Part shown: positions 24,523-35,318 of the stretch, one piece after another
Layout of the letters: the number at the start of each line of letters is the position of its first letter
How positions within the stretch are numbered: position 1 is the stretch's first letter
Source: Phlebotomus papatasi
Taxonomy: Eukaryota > Arthropoda > Insecta > Diptera > Psychodidae
NCBI RefSeq assembly: GCF_024763615.1
Contig: NC_077222.1
Span: 21,514,001 to 21,578,000 of the forward strand
Reading direction: 5' to 3'
DNA: 64,000 bases
Notes under the pieces: generated by a model
Told to the model about the DNA's origin: nothing
Seen by the model: only the letters and a program-made list of their open reading frames with translations
Databases searched by the model: none
Made by a program: the position numbers and the translations under genes

Positions 24523-24872
24523 ATAAATTACATAAAACCGAAGCTGAAATATAAATATCAAACACATTTACTTTAATTTTAACTCTGGTCGGGAGTTACA
24601 TTTAAATTAAACCTTTAAATACAGAAAATTTTGAAACAAGGTTAGCATACACCCTGAGGAATTCAGAAATTCTCATTCATTTGATGTTGACTTCACAAAA
24701 CGAGAATAGTCTAAATTTTGCAGAGAACATATGAAGCGTCATTGCCCTTTGACTCCCAATCATAAATCTCTCATTTCTAATTAAATATTTAACTTAAATT
24801 TTGATATTTATTTATTTTAATTTCATTTTCAATTTATTATAATTAATGCTTTTGAGAAAGTGTTTTGAAAGC

Positions 24873-24877
24873 AAAAA

Positions 24878-24909
<32 letters not shown>

Positions 24910-24910
24910 A
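24873..24910. repeat. Poly-A plus (TA)n microsatellite
   Basis: A run of 14 A is followed by about 11 TA dinucleotides. Confidence 0.9.
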
Positions 24911-26212
24911 ATTATGATTTGTCAGAAATTAATATTTGCGTCGACCTCCGTCTTAGGATTATTGACCAACCTCCAGAAGGAAAAAAGACACTAAAAAGCA
25001 ACTAAATTTCTCTATTCTAGGATGTTTATTCCAGAAATAACTCCCTCTACCAAGAAAAATCTCAAAATTAAACAATTTTATTTGAATAAATACTATTTAA
25101 AGAAATCTGTCCAATCGTCTTGTCTAAAATAGTTTTTCAGCACTTAATGTGCAAAAAGTGCTTCTGCGTTATCGACTTTTTTGTGGTGTTTTTTGTCTTA
25201 ATTGTTTTCCACCGTCTTCACCGTATTCTGAATTGTGTTTTAGGATTAGTACAGACCTGTTCCAAATATAATATCCACAAATATGTTTACGTATTTTTAT
25301 TACAATATAATAACGATTTCTGCACTGTCTATTTTACAATAAAAAAAGCTTCAGTATTTTATTTTATCATTTTTCATAACTACGAAAATTGTGATTTGTC
25401 GGGAAAATTCTGAAATTTATACAATTAAATATAAAAACATCAAATCAAAAATTTCAATTTTGATGATTGACTAAAATTGTTTTCATAAAATCTATAAAAG
25501 TTTAAAAAGAAATAAATATTAATAAAGAAAACATGGAAAATGAACTATTAGCTTTTAGTACATGGGTGTACTAATTATTTCCGGTCACGTTTGTTTAATG
25601 GTTTTAGAACATGGCGAAGACTGGAGAAAACAGTCGAGGCATAAACTAACACAAAGAAAATCGATAATGCAGAAGCACATGGTAACAGCAGAGTTCCTAA
25701 AAAATGTATATTCTCATTAAAATAATACGATAAGACATTTTTTAAATACAAAAAGTAAAAAGTAGCACAAAAAAACGTAAAACCTAATTTTTAGGTGTAA
25801 ACATATTTTGCGAAATAATAAGAAATTGACCATATTGATTTAAAAGAGTTTTCTCATTAAGTAATGTAATGGACTTTACAAAGTTCTTATATTAAATCTT
25901 TAAAATGTTAAATGCGCTTTTTTTAACCTTTTTGAAAAGTGCACTTTATAAAAAGGTTTTAAAATATAAAAAAAATTTAAACAGGTAACACCATAGGCAC
26001 TAATTCATTAAATAATGTAATAAATGTACTAATTTTTTATGTCCTCAAAATTATTTGAATTTATTTTGGAAATATATTTTGGTTCCAATATCTTAAAAAT
26101 TGATCTAGATGGTAAAACTATTTTATGTAAATCATTTTTCGAAATTTGTTTTAATCTTTAAATATTTAAATAATTGAGTAAAGGTTACTTTATTTTGTAT
26201 CCTGCACAGAGA
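24911..26212. other. Unassigned AT-rich DNA
   Basis: A 97-codon frame (25120-25413, plus) rich in F, V and Y is typical of AT-rich noncoding DNA. No repeat recognised. Confidence 0.4.
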
Positions 26213-26214
26213 AA

Positions 26215-26458
26215 AAAAAGAAGGTGCGATTGACATTTTTTCCTCAGAAATTTAACACTTCTTAGGTGTAAAAATATATCAACATTTTTTAAAGTTAATT
26301 TTACACCTTTTGAAGGGTAAAATTAACATGAAAAAAGGTACCTTTAACCCCTAATACACCTAAAAAGGGTAATATTTACACCGATTTTGGATCAATACTG
26401 CATTGTAAAATTAACATTTTCGGAATGTTATTTTAACTTTTTCGGATTTCTCTCAGTG
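26215..26458. mobile_element. CACTG-ended MITE, copy 3
   Basis: It starts CACAGAGAAAAAAAAG and ends TTTCTCTCAGTG, flanked by TG on both sides. Same orientation as copies 1, 2, 5 and 6. Confidence 0.85.
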
Positions 26459-26460
26459 TG

Positions 26461-28070
26461 CACACTGAGCTTAAAATATATATAATTTTATTAATTAAGC
26501 TTTCAAGTGAAACGTATAATCTTAACAATGAAAACTTTAGTTTTAGTGTCAAACCTGATTGCATATTTTTAAATTCTTTAAGATCTATTAACAGAGTATA
26601 ACCAAATAACCATTTGTCATTTGGTTATTAAAAATCTCATTTGATCAATTTAAAATTAAGTTACCCCAAGATTCAATTTAAAACTTCTTTCCTGCCGCAA
26701 AAAAATGTCAATGTTCTCGTACTGAGTATAGTTAGGTTATTTTGCAAATCTGCTTTATAGTTATGCAAATATAAGTCTCAAGAAAAGAACAATATTTTGT
26801 TGAGCTACAGATGACCTAAATATCCCTCAAGGATTGTACTTCAAGTTTTCAAATTATTTTTGTTAACTTTAGATATATATATATCCTGAGTTCAAAATCC
26901 CCTTATGCAGGCAATTCAATATAGAACGATTTATTTCTTTGGATTACTCTTAAGTCCACTTTCCAAGTTTCTCAGAGAAATTTCTATTTTTGAAATTTTC
27001 TACATTTTCAACTCTATATGGAGACATCTTTGTAGTAACGAGTGCGGTGGGATTCTATGGAAAATATCGGCATATTGGCTTCAATCTCTGTCTCCCACAT
27101 GCATGCACTTGGTACACATTTTCAGAGCCAAGGTGTGGGAAAATCTCTTGTAAATCAGTGGTTGAGCACTGGAGTTAAATTGTGTGGTGTGCACAATGGA
27201 AATCTAAACATTGAAACATTTGTTGCACCTTCACATTCAATTGGAACCTAAGCAACTGACTTGGTCATTTGAGCCACAAGAGAGAATATTTAGTGAATGC
27301 AATAAATCGCGTGTGCTTGATGCCAAATCGTGTACTAACAGTTGCACGAGTAGGGGCAATAATGATCAGAAATTGTTGCTCCTATGTCGTGTTGATTTTA
27401 TTCAATTTGATGCAATTGAATTGTACCACTAGCAATAGACTTCTGGCAAATTGGCTGCTTTGAATGCATTGTTTGGGAAGGCAAAAAGAGGGTGGTACCA
27501 CCCCATTGACTTTCAAATCCTCCAGGGAATATTTTTCCCTTATGTATAGGCAAACCTATTCTAATGTTTCATACTCAATCACTCTAGCAATTCTTTATGA
27601 AGAACAGTGGAGAATTTATACCGACTACTAACCACGTCAACCTTGAATATGTTGCCCATGGAAATTTCTGAAGAAATATTATATGAAACTCATTTGGCTC
27701 CCCAAGAGACACGCAACACCATAGACTTTTTTCGACAATATTCGCCGTTTTTCTCTTGGAAATTATCATAATACCCATTTATTACTTTCGTGGTCGTCGA
27801 TCAAAATAATTGTGCTACTCTTCATTGCATTGAATCGCATTAATTTTATTTTATTTCTTTATTACCCAAATTAAAACCTCACCCAAAATAGCACGAAAAA
27901 TTTTTCAACGAATTTTAAATTGATTGCTAGACGTCAGCTAAGTATTTGCATCTATCGTGATTAATTTGATTAAACTTAATAGACGTTGGTACTAATTGAA
28001 ATCGTTCTATATTTAATTTTGTTGATGTTTGCAGTAGTTCACAATGAAATATCTTTAGTGAACTTCGATT
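26461..28070. other. Unassigned DNA, a less AT-rich patch at about 26990-27480
   Basis: Overlapping short frames in three plus-strand frames (26905-27463) share no recognisable domain and none dominates. I see no convincing gene. Confidence 0.35.
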
Positions 28071-28071
28071 T

Positions 28072-28222
28072 AATGCCCAAAGCACAATAACTTTTGTTTT
28101 GTAAACATGTTTTTGACATTTCAATGAAAGTGAGTGAGATCTAGATCTAGTTATCTCGCTCACACTTATAGAAAATTCTGAAAATATGTTTACAAACAAA
28201 AGTTATTGTGCGTTGGGCATAA
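28072..28222. mobile_element. ATGCCCAACGCAC palindromic MITE, first of a fused pair
   Basis: It starts AATGCCCAAAGCACAATAAC and ends GTTATTGTGCGTTGGGCAT, with a centre of GAGATCTAGATCTAG type. The next copy begins at once, so the junction CGTTGGGCATAATGCCCAAC is itself a palindrome. Confidence 0.85.
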
Positions 28223-28374
28223 TGCCCAACGCACAATAACTTTTGTTTTGTAAACATGTTTTTGACATTTCAGTGAGAGTAAGCGAGATCTAAATCTAGT
28301 CATCTCGCTCATTCTAATGGGAAATTTTGAAAACATGTTTACAAACAAAAGTTATTGTCCGGTGAGCGTAATGA
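28222..28374. mobile_element. ATGCCCAACGCAC palindromic MITE, second of a fused pair
   Basis: It starts ATGCCCAACGCACAATAAC directly after the previous copy and ends GTTATTGTCCGGTGAGCG. Both copies have the same layout, giving a head-to-tail array. Confidence 0.85.
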
Positions 28375-28375
28375 A

Positions 28376-29073
28376 CAGTGATTTGATTACTATATTTTGG
28401 TTTTTACAAGCAAACTCATCCCACTGTTTCTTTTTAGAATGAGAGTCGGTAAACCCTGTACTACGAATTATAAACCACGCCTTATATAAAATATTTATAA
28501 TAAAATAAAATATAACAAATATCACAAAATGCTATTAATATCTTTTCCTAATTCAATTATTTATTAAATTAAAATAATTAATTAAAAAGAAAAACACATA
28601 GAGGTTATGAAGGAAAAGATGTCGTACACTGGGCGGAGCTTCGAGGGGCGGGGCATGGTATCACAAAATACTCCTTTACCCAGTTCTTTTAGACAAATTG
28701 AAATTTTTATTTTTTGATTGTCGAACTTAAGTTGCTTAAGTTTCTAGGGAGGAAGTTCACAGCCTGTACGTATCTCGAAATCCACGTAATTTGTTTTGAT
28801 TTGGGTGGTCCTCTCTGCATGGGCTGGGACCTAAAATGGTAGTTTCGCCTCCTTTTTTGCAAACAAAAGAGGAAAAAACTATCCCAGCTTAACCAATGTC
28901 AACAGTCGACGGCAATCGTATGAAAGAAGAAGTGAAAGAGTTGCTTCACCATTGCAAGTCGTACAAAGGCGTGGTCTATTTTTCATAGGAGTGTAGTTAA
29001 TTTTCTAATTGCAGAAACGCGACATCATTAACTTAACTAAGTTATTCAACAAGCCTTTTTTTTGGAATCAACT
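28376..29073. other. Unassigned DNA
   Basis: No supportable gene. A short less AT-rich stretch (about 28620-28670) includes GGGCGGAGCTTCGAGGGGC. Confidence 0.4.
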
Positions 29074-29557
29074 ATAGGGAAATCCGGAAGTCTTCGGGAA
29101 GAAACAATCACTCAGGGAAACACATCAACTATTTCCAGATGTTTTGGATCGGACTCCAAACCTTCATCAGGGGTCAAATCTTGCAATTTTTCTCTGAGAC
29201 TCGTTCAGGGTTTTGGTAAGGATTATAATAGGACATAAGAGGTTATAGGGGCACTATTTTTACACTGTCTTTTCGGTCTTTTCACAATTTTTATAATATT
29301 TGGCACAATTTTACGTGTTTTTCTTCTTCTTGGGTTTTGCTTCCAGTAAGAAAAACACAGTGTAAAAAAACAGTGTAAAATAGTGCCTCCGTTTCCTCTT
29401 ATGCCCTGTTATAATCTTGACCAAAACCCTGAACGAGCCTAAAAATTGGAAGACTTGACCACTGATGAAGGCTTGGAGACCGAGCCGAAAGCTCTGGAAA
29501 TAGTTGATGTGTTTCCCTGAGTGATTGTTTCTTCCCGAAGACTTCCGGATTCCCTTA
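29074..29557. mobile_element. Long inverted repeat, arms of about 195 bp
   Basis: The left arm (29074-29268) starts TAGGGAAATCCGGAAGTCTT. The right arm (29360-29557) is its reverse complement, ending AAGACTTCCGGATTCCCTTA. The loop is about 90 bp. Each arm carries a CTGATGAAGG motif pointing outward. The frame 29311-29592 (minus) is part of the repeat, not a gene. Confidence 0.8.
29462..29490 (+). other. Hammerhead-ribozyme-like core (speculative)
   Basis: CTGATGA (29462-29468), one A, then a perfectly pairable 7-bp hairpin GGCTTGG-AGA-CCGAGCC, then GAAA (29487-29490). This is the order of the hammerhead CUGANGA, stem II and GAAA elements, but with an extra A before stem II, and I could not establish stems I and III or a cleavage site. 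A related motif lies in the left arm on the minus strand (about 29130-29171). Confidence 0.25.
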
Positions 29558-29705
29558 TTGATGATTGTAACTTTACGTCGTTTTTCCCACAATTTGTTTT
29601 TTTTTGGCTTTTTTACTATTTCAATCTATTTTAAGTTGTGGAATTCTAGTGGTTAAATTTTATTTATTTTTAAGGATGTGGCCTATTTCCTATGAGGAGA
29701 ATGTA

Positions 29706-29954
29706 TACTGAGATAAATCCGAAAAAGTGAAAATAACATTCCGAAAATGTTATTTTTACCCTGCAGTATTGATCCAAAATCGGTGTAAATATTACCCTTT
29801 TTAGGTGTATTAAGGGTTAAAATTTACCTTTTTTAATGTTAATTTTACCCTTAGATGTAAAATTAACATTAAAAATGTTGATATATTTTTACACCTAAAA
29901 GGTGTTAAATTTCTGAGGAAAAGATGTTAATCGCACCCTCTTTTTTTCTCAGTG
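29706..29954. mobile_element. CACTG-ended MITE, copy 4 (inverted)
   Basis: It starts TACTGAGATAAATCCG and ends TTTTTTTCTCAGTG, flanked by TA on both sides (29704-29705, 29955-29956). The orientation is opposite to the other copies. Confidence 0.85.
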
Positions 29955-30031
29955 TATGGATGATTTTTATGTTGTAAAGATTTAGAGTCACATGTTCAAG
30001 AAATCCAACAACTGATAGCCTAAAGTGAATT

Positions 30032-30282
30032 CAGTGAAAAAAAAGGGGGTTCGATTAACTTTTTTTTGTCGTAACTTTAACACTTTTTAGTTGTTAAAAT
30101 ATATCAACATTTTTTATGTTAATTTTACACCTTATAAAGTGTAAAATTAACATGAAAAAGGGTAACTTTAACCCATAATACACCTAAAACGCATAATATT
30201 TACACCGATTTCGGATCAATACTGCAGGGTAAAATTAACATTTCCGGAATGTTATTTTAACTTTTTCGGATTTCTCATAGTG
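30032..30282. mobile_element. CACTG-ended MITE, copy 5
   Basis: It starts CAGTGAAAAAAAAGGGGG and ends TTTCTCATAGTG, flanked by TT on both sides. It lies only 75 bp from copy 4, facing the other way. Confidence 0.8.
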
Positions 30283-30284
30283 TT

Positions 30285-31810
30285 CGCACTCGGGTCACTT
30301 GCATCACAGACCAAACACTTTGTCATTCGATCCTCTTCGTGTCGTATCTTAATTATTATGATAAAATGGAATAAAAATTTACACTTGTGTAATAAATTCT
30401 GTTTCAGGAAACTAAAAACAGAAATCTACAGTGGATATTGCTTTAACAAATACCACAAGGTCATGACTAGGTTTAATAACGTATGAAGTTGATTTAATTT
30501 TACATTGTGGGTTTGCAAATAAAATTTCTATTTGATTGACCACACCAATTTTGAAAATTTACCAATTGTCCACTTTATACATTTTTACGCGTTTGCTTAA
30601 TAATTAATTTTATTTCAGTTTTCTCCCATTTCTGCTTTCAATTTGTGTGCAAATTTTTATTATTTCGTCTAAAATTTTTGTTTACATATTGGTAAAATCA
30701 ATTTTCAATTAAACTAAACATAATTTGGAATACCAATTGTAAAAGCAAGCAGTAGATTTATTTTTGTGGGAGTTTGATGAAAATTCTCAGTGCAGCAATT
30801 TAGCTCTAATCGTCATCAATGTTTCTGAAATATTTATCCCAATCTGAGCAAAATAGCAAAGTGCAATAAAAGTCAATCTCAAAAGAAAGAGAACAGCATT
30901 TTCAGAATTTCTTTCCTTCAGGGGTGCAAGGAGTTCTGAATTTTTGGCATGACTTCATTCACAAAGGTTGCTCTAAAAACTATCTCAATGGCATGAACAA
31001 TTGCATACCACCATAGAAATATATACATAGCAGATTTTCTAAGGCACGTCACATGGTTGATTGTTGATTATATTGATGCTTTCAGCGGGATTTTGTGATG
31101 AGAATACATGATATCATTGCATAAGACTATGCGGCATTTGAAAGGGAAACGTGGGTGTACGAACTAAGCACCAACACAGTCTTTCACCAAAACGACGAAA
31201 ATGAAGAAAATATCTCCAACGAGTGACACAAATAATTGCTGAGAAATCCAGAAGCCCCACAATTTCTTGAGACACTGTGTTGCCGTTCTGAACGATGAAC
31301 TTCATTAATTTTATTTAGTAACATGCTGTTCTCTCTTATTTTATAATACTCCTTTATGTACTCTTTCTGGGAAATTTTGTCTTCTTCTTAAAACACTCAC
31401 GATCGATACAAAAGTTTTAACACAAGTATCCAAGTATATTTTCCTTTAACTTGCCCTTAAATCAAAGCAAATATTTGAGCTGTTCTGATTTTCTTTCTGT
31501 TTGCACTCTGACCTGACCATGCGAAATTGTAGCAGAAAATTGTTTCATATAAAATACTTACAATCTATTCGATAGTACAAATTTACACAATATGGTTGAC
31601 AAACAATGGTTTTGTGAAAGAAAACATCGCTCTGACAATGCTTCTAAGCTCTTCAGTAAACAATAAACTTATAAAAGGGTATAAAATTTCTGTGTCTTCT
31701 TTAAAATTATGTTTAAAATTCGATTTATTAAAAAGAAATACTTATTTTCACTTAAAATCAAAATTAGGAGAAACTAGAGCACAAACTTCATATCTATACT
31801 TGAACACTGT
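30285..31810. other. Unassigned DNA
   Basis: No supportable gene or recognised repeat; short frames only. Confidence 0.4.
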
Positions 31811-31812
31811 TA

Positions 31813-32064
31813 CACTGAGAAAAAAGGGGTGCGATTAACTTTTTTTCCTCATAAGTTTAACACTTTTTAGGTGTAAAAATATGTCAACATTTTTTAATGT
31901 TAATTTTACACCTTATTAAGGGTAAAATCAACATGAAAGAAGGGTAACTTTAACCCATAATACACCTAAAAAGGGTATTATTTACACCGATTTCGGATCA
32001 ATACTGCAGGGTAAAATTAACATTTCCGGAATGTTATTTTAACTTTTTCGGATTTTTCTCGGTA
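31813..32064. mobile_element. CACTG-ended MITE, copy 6
   Basis: It starts CACTGAGAAAAAAGGGG and ends TTTTTCTCGGTA, flanked by TA on both sides (31811-31812, 32065-32066). Confidence 0.85.
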
Positions 32065-32112
32065 TAGTAAATACACTAACCAGAAAATATTGATTTGTCA
32101 CAAAGTTGCGAA

Positions 32113-32264
32113 TAATGCCCAACGCACAATAACTTTTGTTTAGTAAACATGTTTTTGACATTTCAATGAGAGTGAGCGAGATCTAGATCTAGTCATCTCA
32201 CTCATTCTCATGGGAAATTTTGAAAACATGTTTACAAACAAAAGTTATTGTGCGCCGGTCATAA
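32113..32264. mobile_element. ATGCCCAACGCAC palindromic MITE, fifth copy
   Basis: It starts TAATGCCCAACGCACAATAA and ends GTTATTGTGCGCCGGTCATA, with a centre of GAGATCTAGATCTAG type. Confidence 0.8.
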
Positions 32265-32568
32265 TGATTGATGCCATTCTTATTTAATCAACACTAAATT
32301 AAAATTTTATTTCTGAACTTAAATCTAAATTTTGAGAAATAAATTTAATAAATAAATGGTTTAAACTTAATTAATCTTATCTTAAAAAAGTCACTTTATG
32401 GTGTGTGTCTCAGCTGATCGTGAAGATTTTTCCTCTCAGTTTTCTCGTTTAACATTTGCAAACAATTATTTTATTTCTTGTAGAGAACAATCTATTATCT
32501 TAGTATCAATTTTAGATACTAAAGAACTAAAGTTTTAAATGACATTTAGAGAACAGACTCAAATTTAA

Positions 32569-32746
32569 TAGGGGGAAGTGGGGCACTTTTGAATTGGGGC
32601 AGTTTTGAAATTAGGGTTATTTTGCTTATTTTTTCTTTTTTTAAGTTGTGAAGCTAAATTACATTATGATAAAGCTCAATTACATTTAGAAGTAGTAGAA
32701 AAAGGCCCAATTTCAAAGCTGCCCAATTCAGAGGTGACCCACTGTA
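32569..32746. mobile_element. TA-flanked MITE, TIR GGGGGAAGTGGGGCACTTTT
   Basis: Left arm TAGGGGGAAGTGGGGCAC, then GAATTGGGGCAGTTTTGAAA. The right arm mirrors it (TTTCAAAGCTGCCCAATTC, then GTGACCCACTGTA). TA lies at both edges. A frame starting at 32605 is not a gene. Confidence 0.7.
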
Positions 32747-32825
32747 CTCTAAAAAGAATCTTAGAATATAGAAGCAAAATTCAGTGAAATATCTGTAGTA
32801 CAATGTAAAAAGAATATTATTACTT

Positions 32826-33058
32826 CGGGTCCCGGTCAAAATCTCGAAAGCGAAAATCCCGAAACCCCTAAATCCCGAACGCCAAAATAACGAAAATAAC
32901 GAAAGCCAAAATCCCGAATTTGCTGTATCTTGAGAAAGTATTCTACGCATTATCCTCCAAATAATTTCATCCCTTTCAGGATTGAGATTTTGAATATGCG
33001 GGATTTTAAATTTTGGGATTTTGGCGTTCGGATTTTTGACTTTCGAGATCTTGGCTGC
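32826..33058. mobile_element. Foldback element, copy 3
   Basis: The left end CGGGTCCCGGTCAAAATC leads into CGAAAGC-type units. The core holds TCCTCCAAATAATTTCATCC, identical to copy 2. The right array is inverted (GGGATTTTGGCGTTCGG). Shorter arms than copies 1 and 4. Confidence 0.75.
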
Positions 33059-33084
33059 ATTGCAAGTTATCACTTTGCAAACTA

Positions 33085-34050
33085 CAAGAGATCGCAACTT
33101 CGATGGTACAAGTATCTTGAGTGCATGAATAGAAAAGGTTCCCCAGAAAAGCTATGCAAGCCTTTGAGAGGAGACCTCGACCTCGGGGAAGACCTAGGGC
33201 AAGGTGGCTGAATCATATTCAGAATTTAGCCCTAGAGGGCCTTAAGATCAAACCCAAACATCTTCCTGAAGTGGCTGTGCATCGACAAGTGTCACTCTTA
33301 GAAAAAATTAGTTCGTACAAGCTCATATGCAGTTATTAGAACTATAAAATATAGTAAATATAGGCCCAACTATATATTTAGTTTGGGTAACTAAATGAAA
33401 TAGTTGACCACAGTTAGTTAAAGTATCCTTTTCATTTAGTTATCACAACTAAATCAAAATAGTAATGGGTACTATAACATATTAGTTCCAATTACTAAAT
33501 AAATAGGGTTGATACCCATCTTATTGGCTGTAATAACTATATCATATTAGTTGTGGTTACTATATAGCATTCATTGTGATGCATATTTCTTATTAGTTGC
33601 TTAAAATTCGAAAGAGCTTCAACGCATTACTAAAATAAAAACCACTCTTTACTATTGGAAAAGTAGTCGTAACTTTATGAAAATATAGGCCCATCTATTT
33701 ACATTGGTTGTGAGAACTAAAAGGAATTAGTGACCAATATTAGTTGGGATAATGATTTCATTTAATTAACACAAGCAAATATAATTGTATGAAAACATTA
33801 TGAAATAATTGCCGCAACTTATCCACGTAAATATTGTCTTATATTCTCACTACTAATAAATTTATTATGAGTATAATGTTTTAAGAATATAAGAACCATT
33901 TTAAATAGATTTGATAATAATCGCCCGAACAACTAATTTTCATTAGTAATCACGTCTAAACTTTTCTAAGAGTGTAGGCTGCTAAACTGGATGTCATGAG
34001 CCCGTGACCCCAATAGGGATAAGCGGTTGAAAAGAAGGATGATAATGATC
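33085..34050 (+). pseudogene. 3' end of a non-LTR retrotransposon, RTE-like, frameshifted and interrupted
   Basis: Translation in one frame gives SQLRWYKYLECMNRKGSP. After a frameshift near 33155 it gives RRPRPRGRPRARWLNHIQ and later HLPEVAVHRQ, the conserved tail downstream of the reverse transcriptase in RTE-type LINEs. After the TIR element at 33293-33974 the tail resumes as LLNWMS, a stop, then ARDPNRDKRLKRRM, ending in an ATGATAATGAT-rich 3' end. The reverse transcriptase and endonuclease are absent, a typical 5'-truncated LINE copy. Clade is inferred from the tail only. Confidence 0.6.
33293..33974. mobile_element. TIR element inserted in the LINE tail, ends CACTCTTAGAAAA
   Basis: The left end CACTCTTAGAAAAAATTAG and right end CTTTTCTAAGAGTG are inverted. 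The interior is built of degenerate TTAGTTGTGGTTACTAAAT-like motifs in both orientations. The CAC terminus resembles the CACTG and CACAG families, but the flanking dinucleotides (GT and TA) do not match. Confidence 0.65.
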
Positions 34051-34270
34051 ACTCTGCAAACCTATTTTTAAGTAATTTGCAAAATTCCTGGTCTTTTTTA
34101 AACTTCGCTATTTAAATCCGTTCCTGGGCTGCTTCTTAGCGGCTGAGGTGTTATTGCCTTCTGTGTCTTTATCACTGTACCTAAAAGTTGGAGAGCCGAG
34201 AGAATCAGTCCGGTCTAGAACGCCTGAGGAGAAGAAGGACGAGCGGACTTGGGTCTCTCGGGGGAATCTG

Positions 34271-34625
34271 CACAGTAAAAAAAATTTACGAGCATAATCG
34301 TTGGTTTGCTTTTTTACAACGATTATTCTTGTAAAGTTACACAAATTATGTATTTCAACAAAACGTGTAATCTGAAAATGTGTAATTTAAATTTTATGTA
34401 ATTGTAAACTGTGTAATCAACTGGGAATGACTACACAGTTTTGTATATTTTCTTACATATTTCGTGTGAAATTACACAGTTTTCAAATAAAAGGTGTACA
34501 AATTACACAGTTTTCAGACAAAATGTGTACCAATTACACAAATGTGTATTAGTACACACGATTACATGTTTAATGTAAAATTTACAATGAAAATCATGGT
34601 AAAGCAGCCAAAAAGTTTTACTGTG
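34271..34625. mobile_element. CACAG-ended MITE with TG duplications
   Basis: It starts CACAGTAAAAAAAATTTACG and ends AAAAAGTTTTACTGTG. TG lies at 34269-34270 and 34626-34627. The interior carries repeated TGTGTAA/TTACACA motifs in both orientations. Confidence 0.75.
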
Positions 34626-34660
34626 TGGCTGAGTGCTAGAAGGTGTGGCGGCTAGTTGCC

Positions 34661-34783
34661 TTAACCCTTTAATAAATACTATTTTTTTTCGGAATATTTG
34701 AAGGACAAAATAACTTTTTATAGTAAAAAAAATTTGTTTTTGTTTTTGGGACACCGGTGTCCTACTTGTCCATAAAGGGTTAA
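34661..34783. mobile_element. piggyBac-type MITE, copy 1 (TTAA ends)
   Basis: TTAACCCTTTAATAAA at the left and CCATAAAGGGTTAA at the right. TTAA duplication plus a CCC-starting TIR is the hallmark of piggyBac elements. It shares GGGACACCGGTGTCC with the copies at 37201 and 58616. Confidence 0.8.
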
Positions 34784-35098
34784 GAGAACCCATTTCCTCC
34801 TTGATCCGTTTCAATCCTTCCAATTAAGAATTCGATTGGTAGTTTACAACTTGGATCAGCAATTGTCGTAACTTATTCATCACTTAATTCTTGAAACAAT
34901 ATTGAAACACAAGGACTTTACAATATTTTCTGATTTTTTGTCGAAAAGGTTCACAATTCTGATCTAAGCGACAAACTATCTAAGAAGTAAAGTAGGGTGG
35001 GGTAGCCTCAAGCAGCCATAGTTTTTTCCTATTGTTTTTTCCAGTGTGAATTATATTCAAATCAAACTATCTAAGTCCAACAGGTTTGTCTTACATAT

Positions 35099-35318
35099 TA
35101 GGGGAAAGTACTCTCCCTTGGTACGTTCATACCTTCGAATAATGTGAATATTCTTTAAGTTTTCCTACGGTATTTAAACATTTCTATTAAATATTAGCTA
35201 GCTTATTATCAATTATTGCTAATTATGTGACGATCATGTGGAAATCTCTTAGGAAAACTAAGAGAAAATTCACATTATTCGAAGGCATGAACGTTCGAAG
35301 GGAGAGTACTTTTCCCTA
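35099..35318. mobile_element. TA-flanked MITE, TIR GGGGAAAGTACTCTCCCTT, copy 1
   Basis: The left end TAGGGGAAAGTACTCTCCCT and right end GGGAGAGTACTTTTCCCTA are inverted, with inner arms TTCGAATAATGTGAAT and ATTCACATTATTCGAA. TA lies at both edges. A second copy is at 58646-58847. Confidence 0.85.

Larger units (their letters stand above)
34100..34840 (-). pseudogene. Possible coding remnant split by two MITEs
   Basis: On the minus strand the parts outside two later insertions form one less AT-rich stretch. One frame starts MEGLKRIKEEMGSL (from 34823), and after the insertions a frame reads PRETQVRSSFFSSGVLDRTD and on to a stop at 34108. The pieces are polar and S/R-rich, perhaps an ORF1-type or regulatory protein, but I do not recognise a family and the frames are not continuous. 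It may equally be a host exon relic. Confidence 0.25.

Noticed and set aside
29462..29490. Confident hammerhead ribozyme call
   Set aside because: The extra A before stem II and no definable stems I and III or cleavage site; kept only as a speculative observation.
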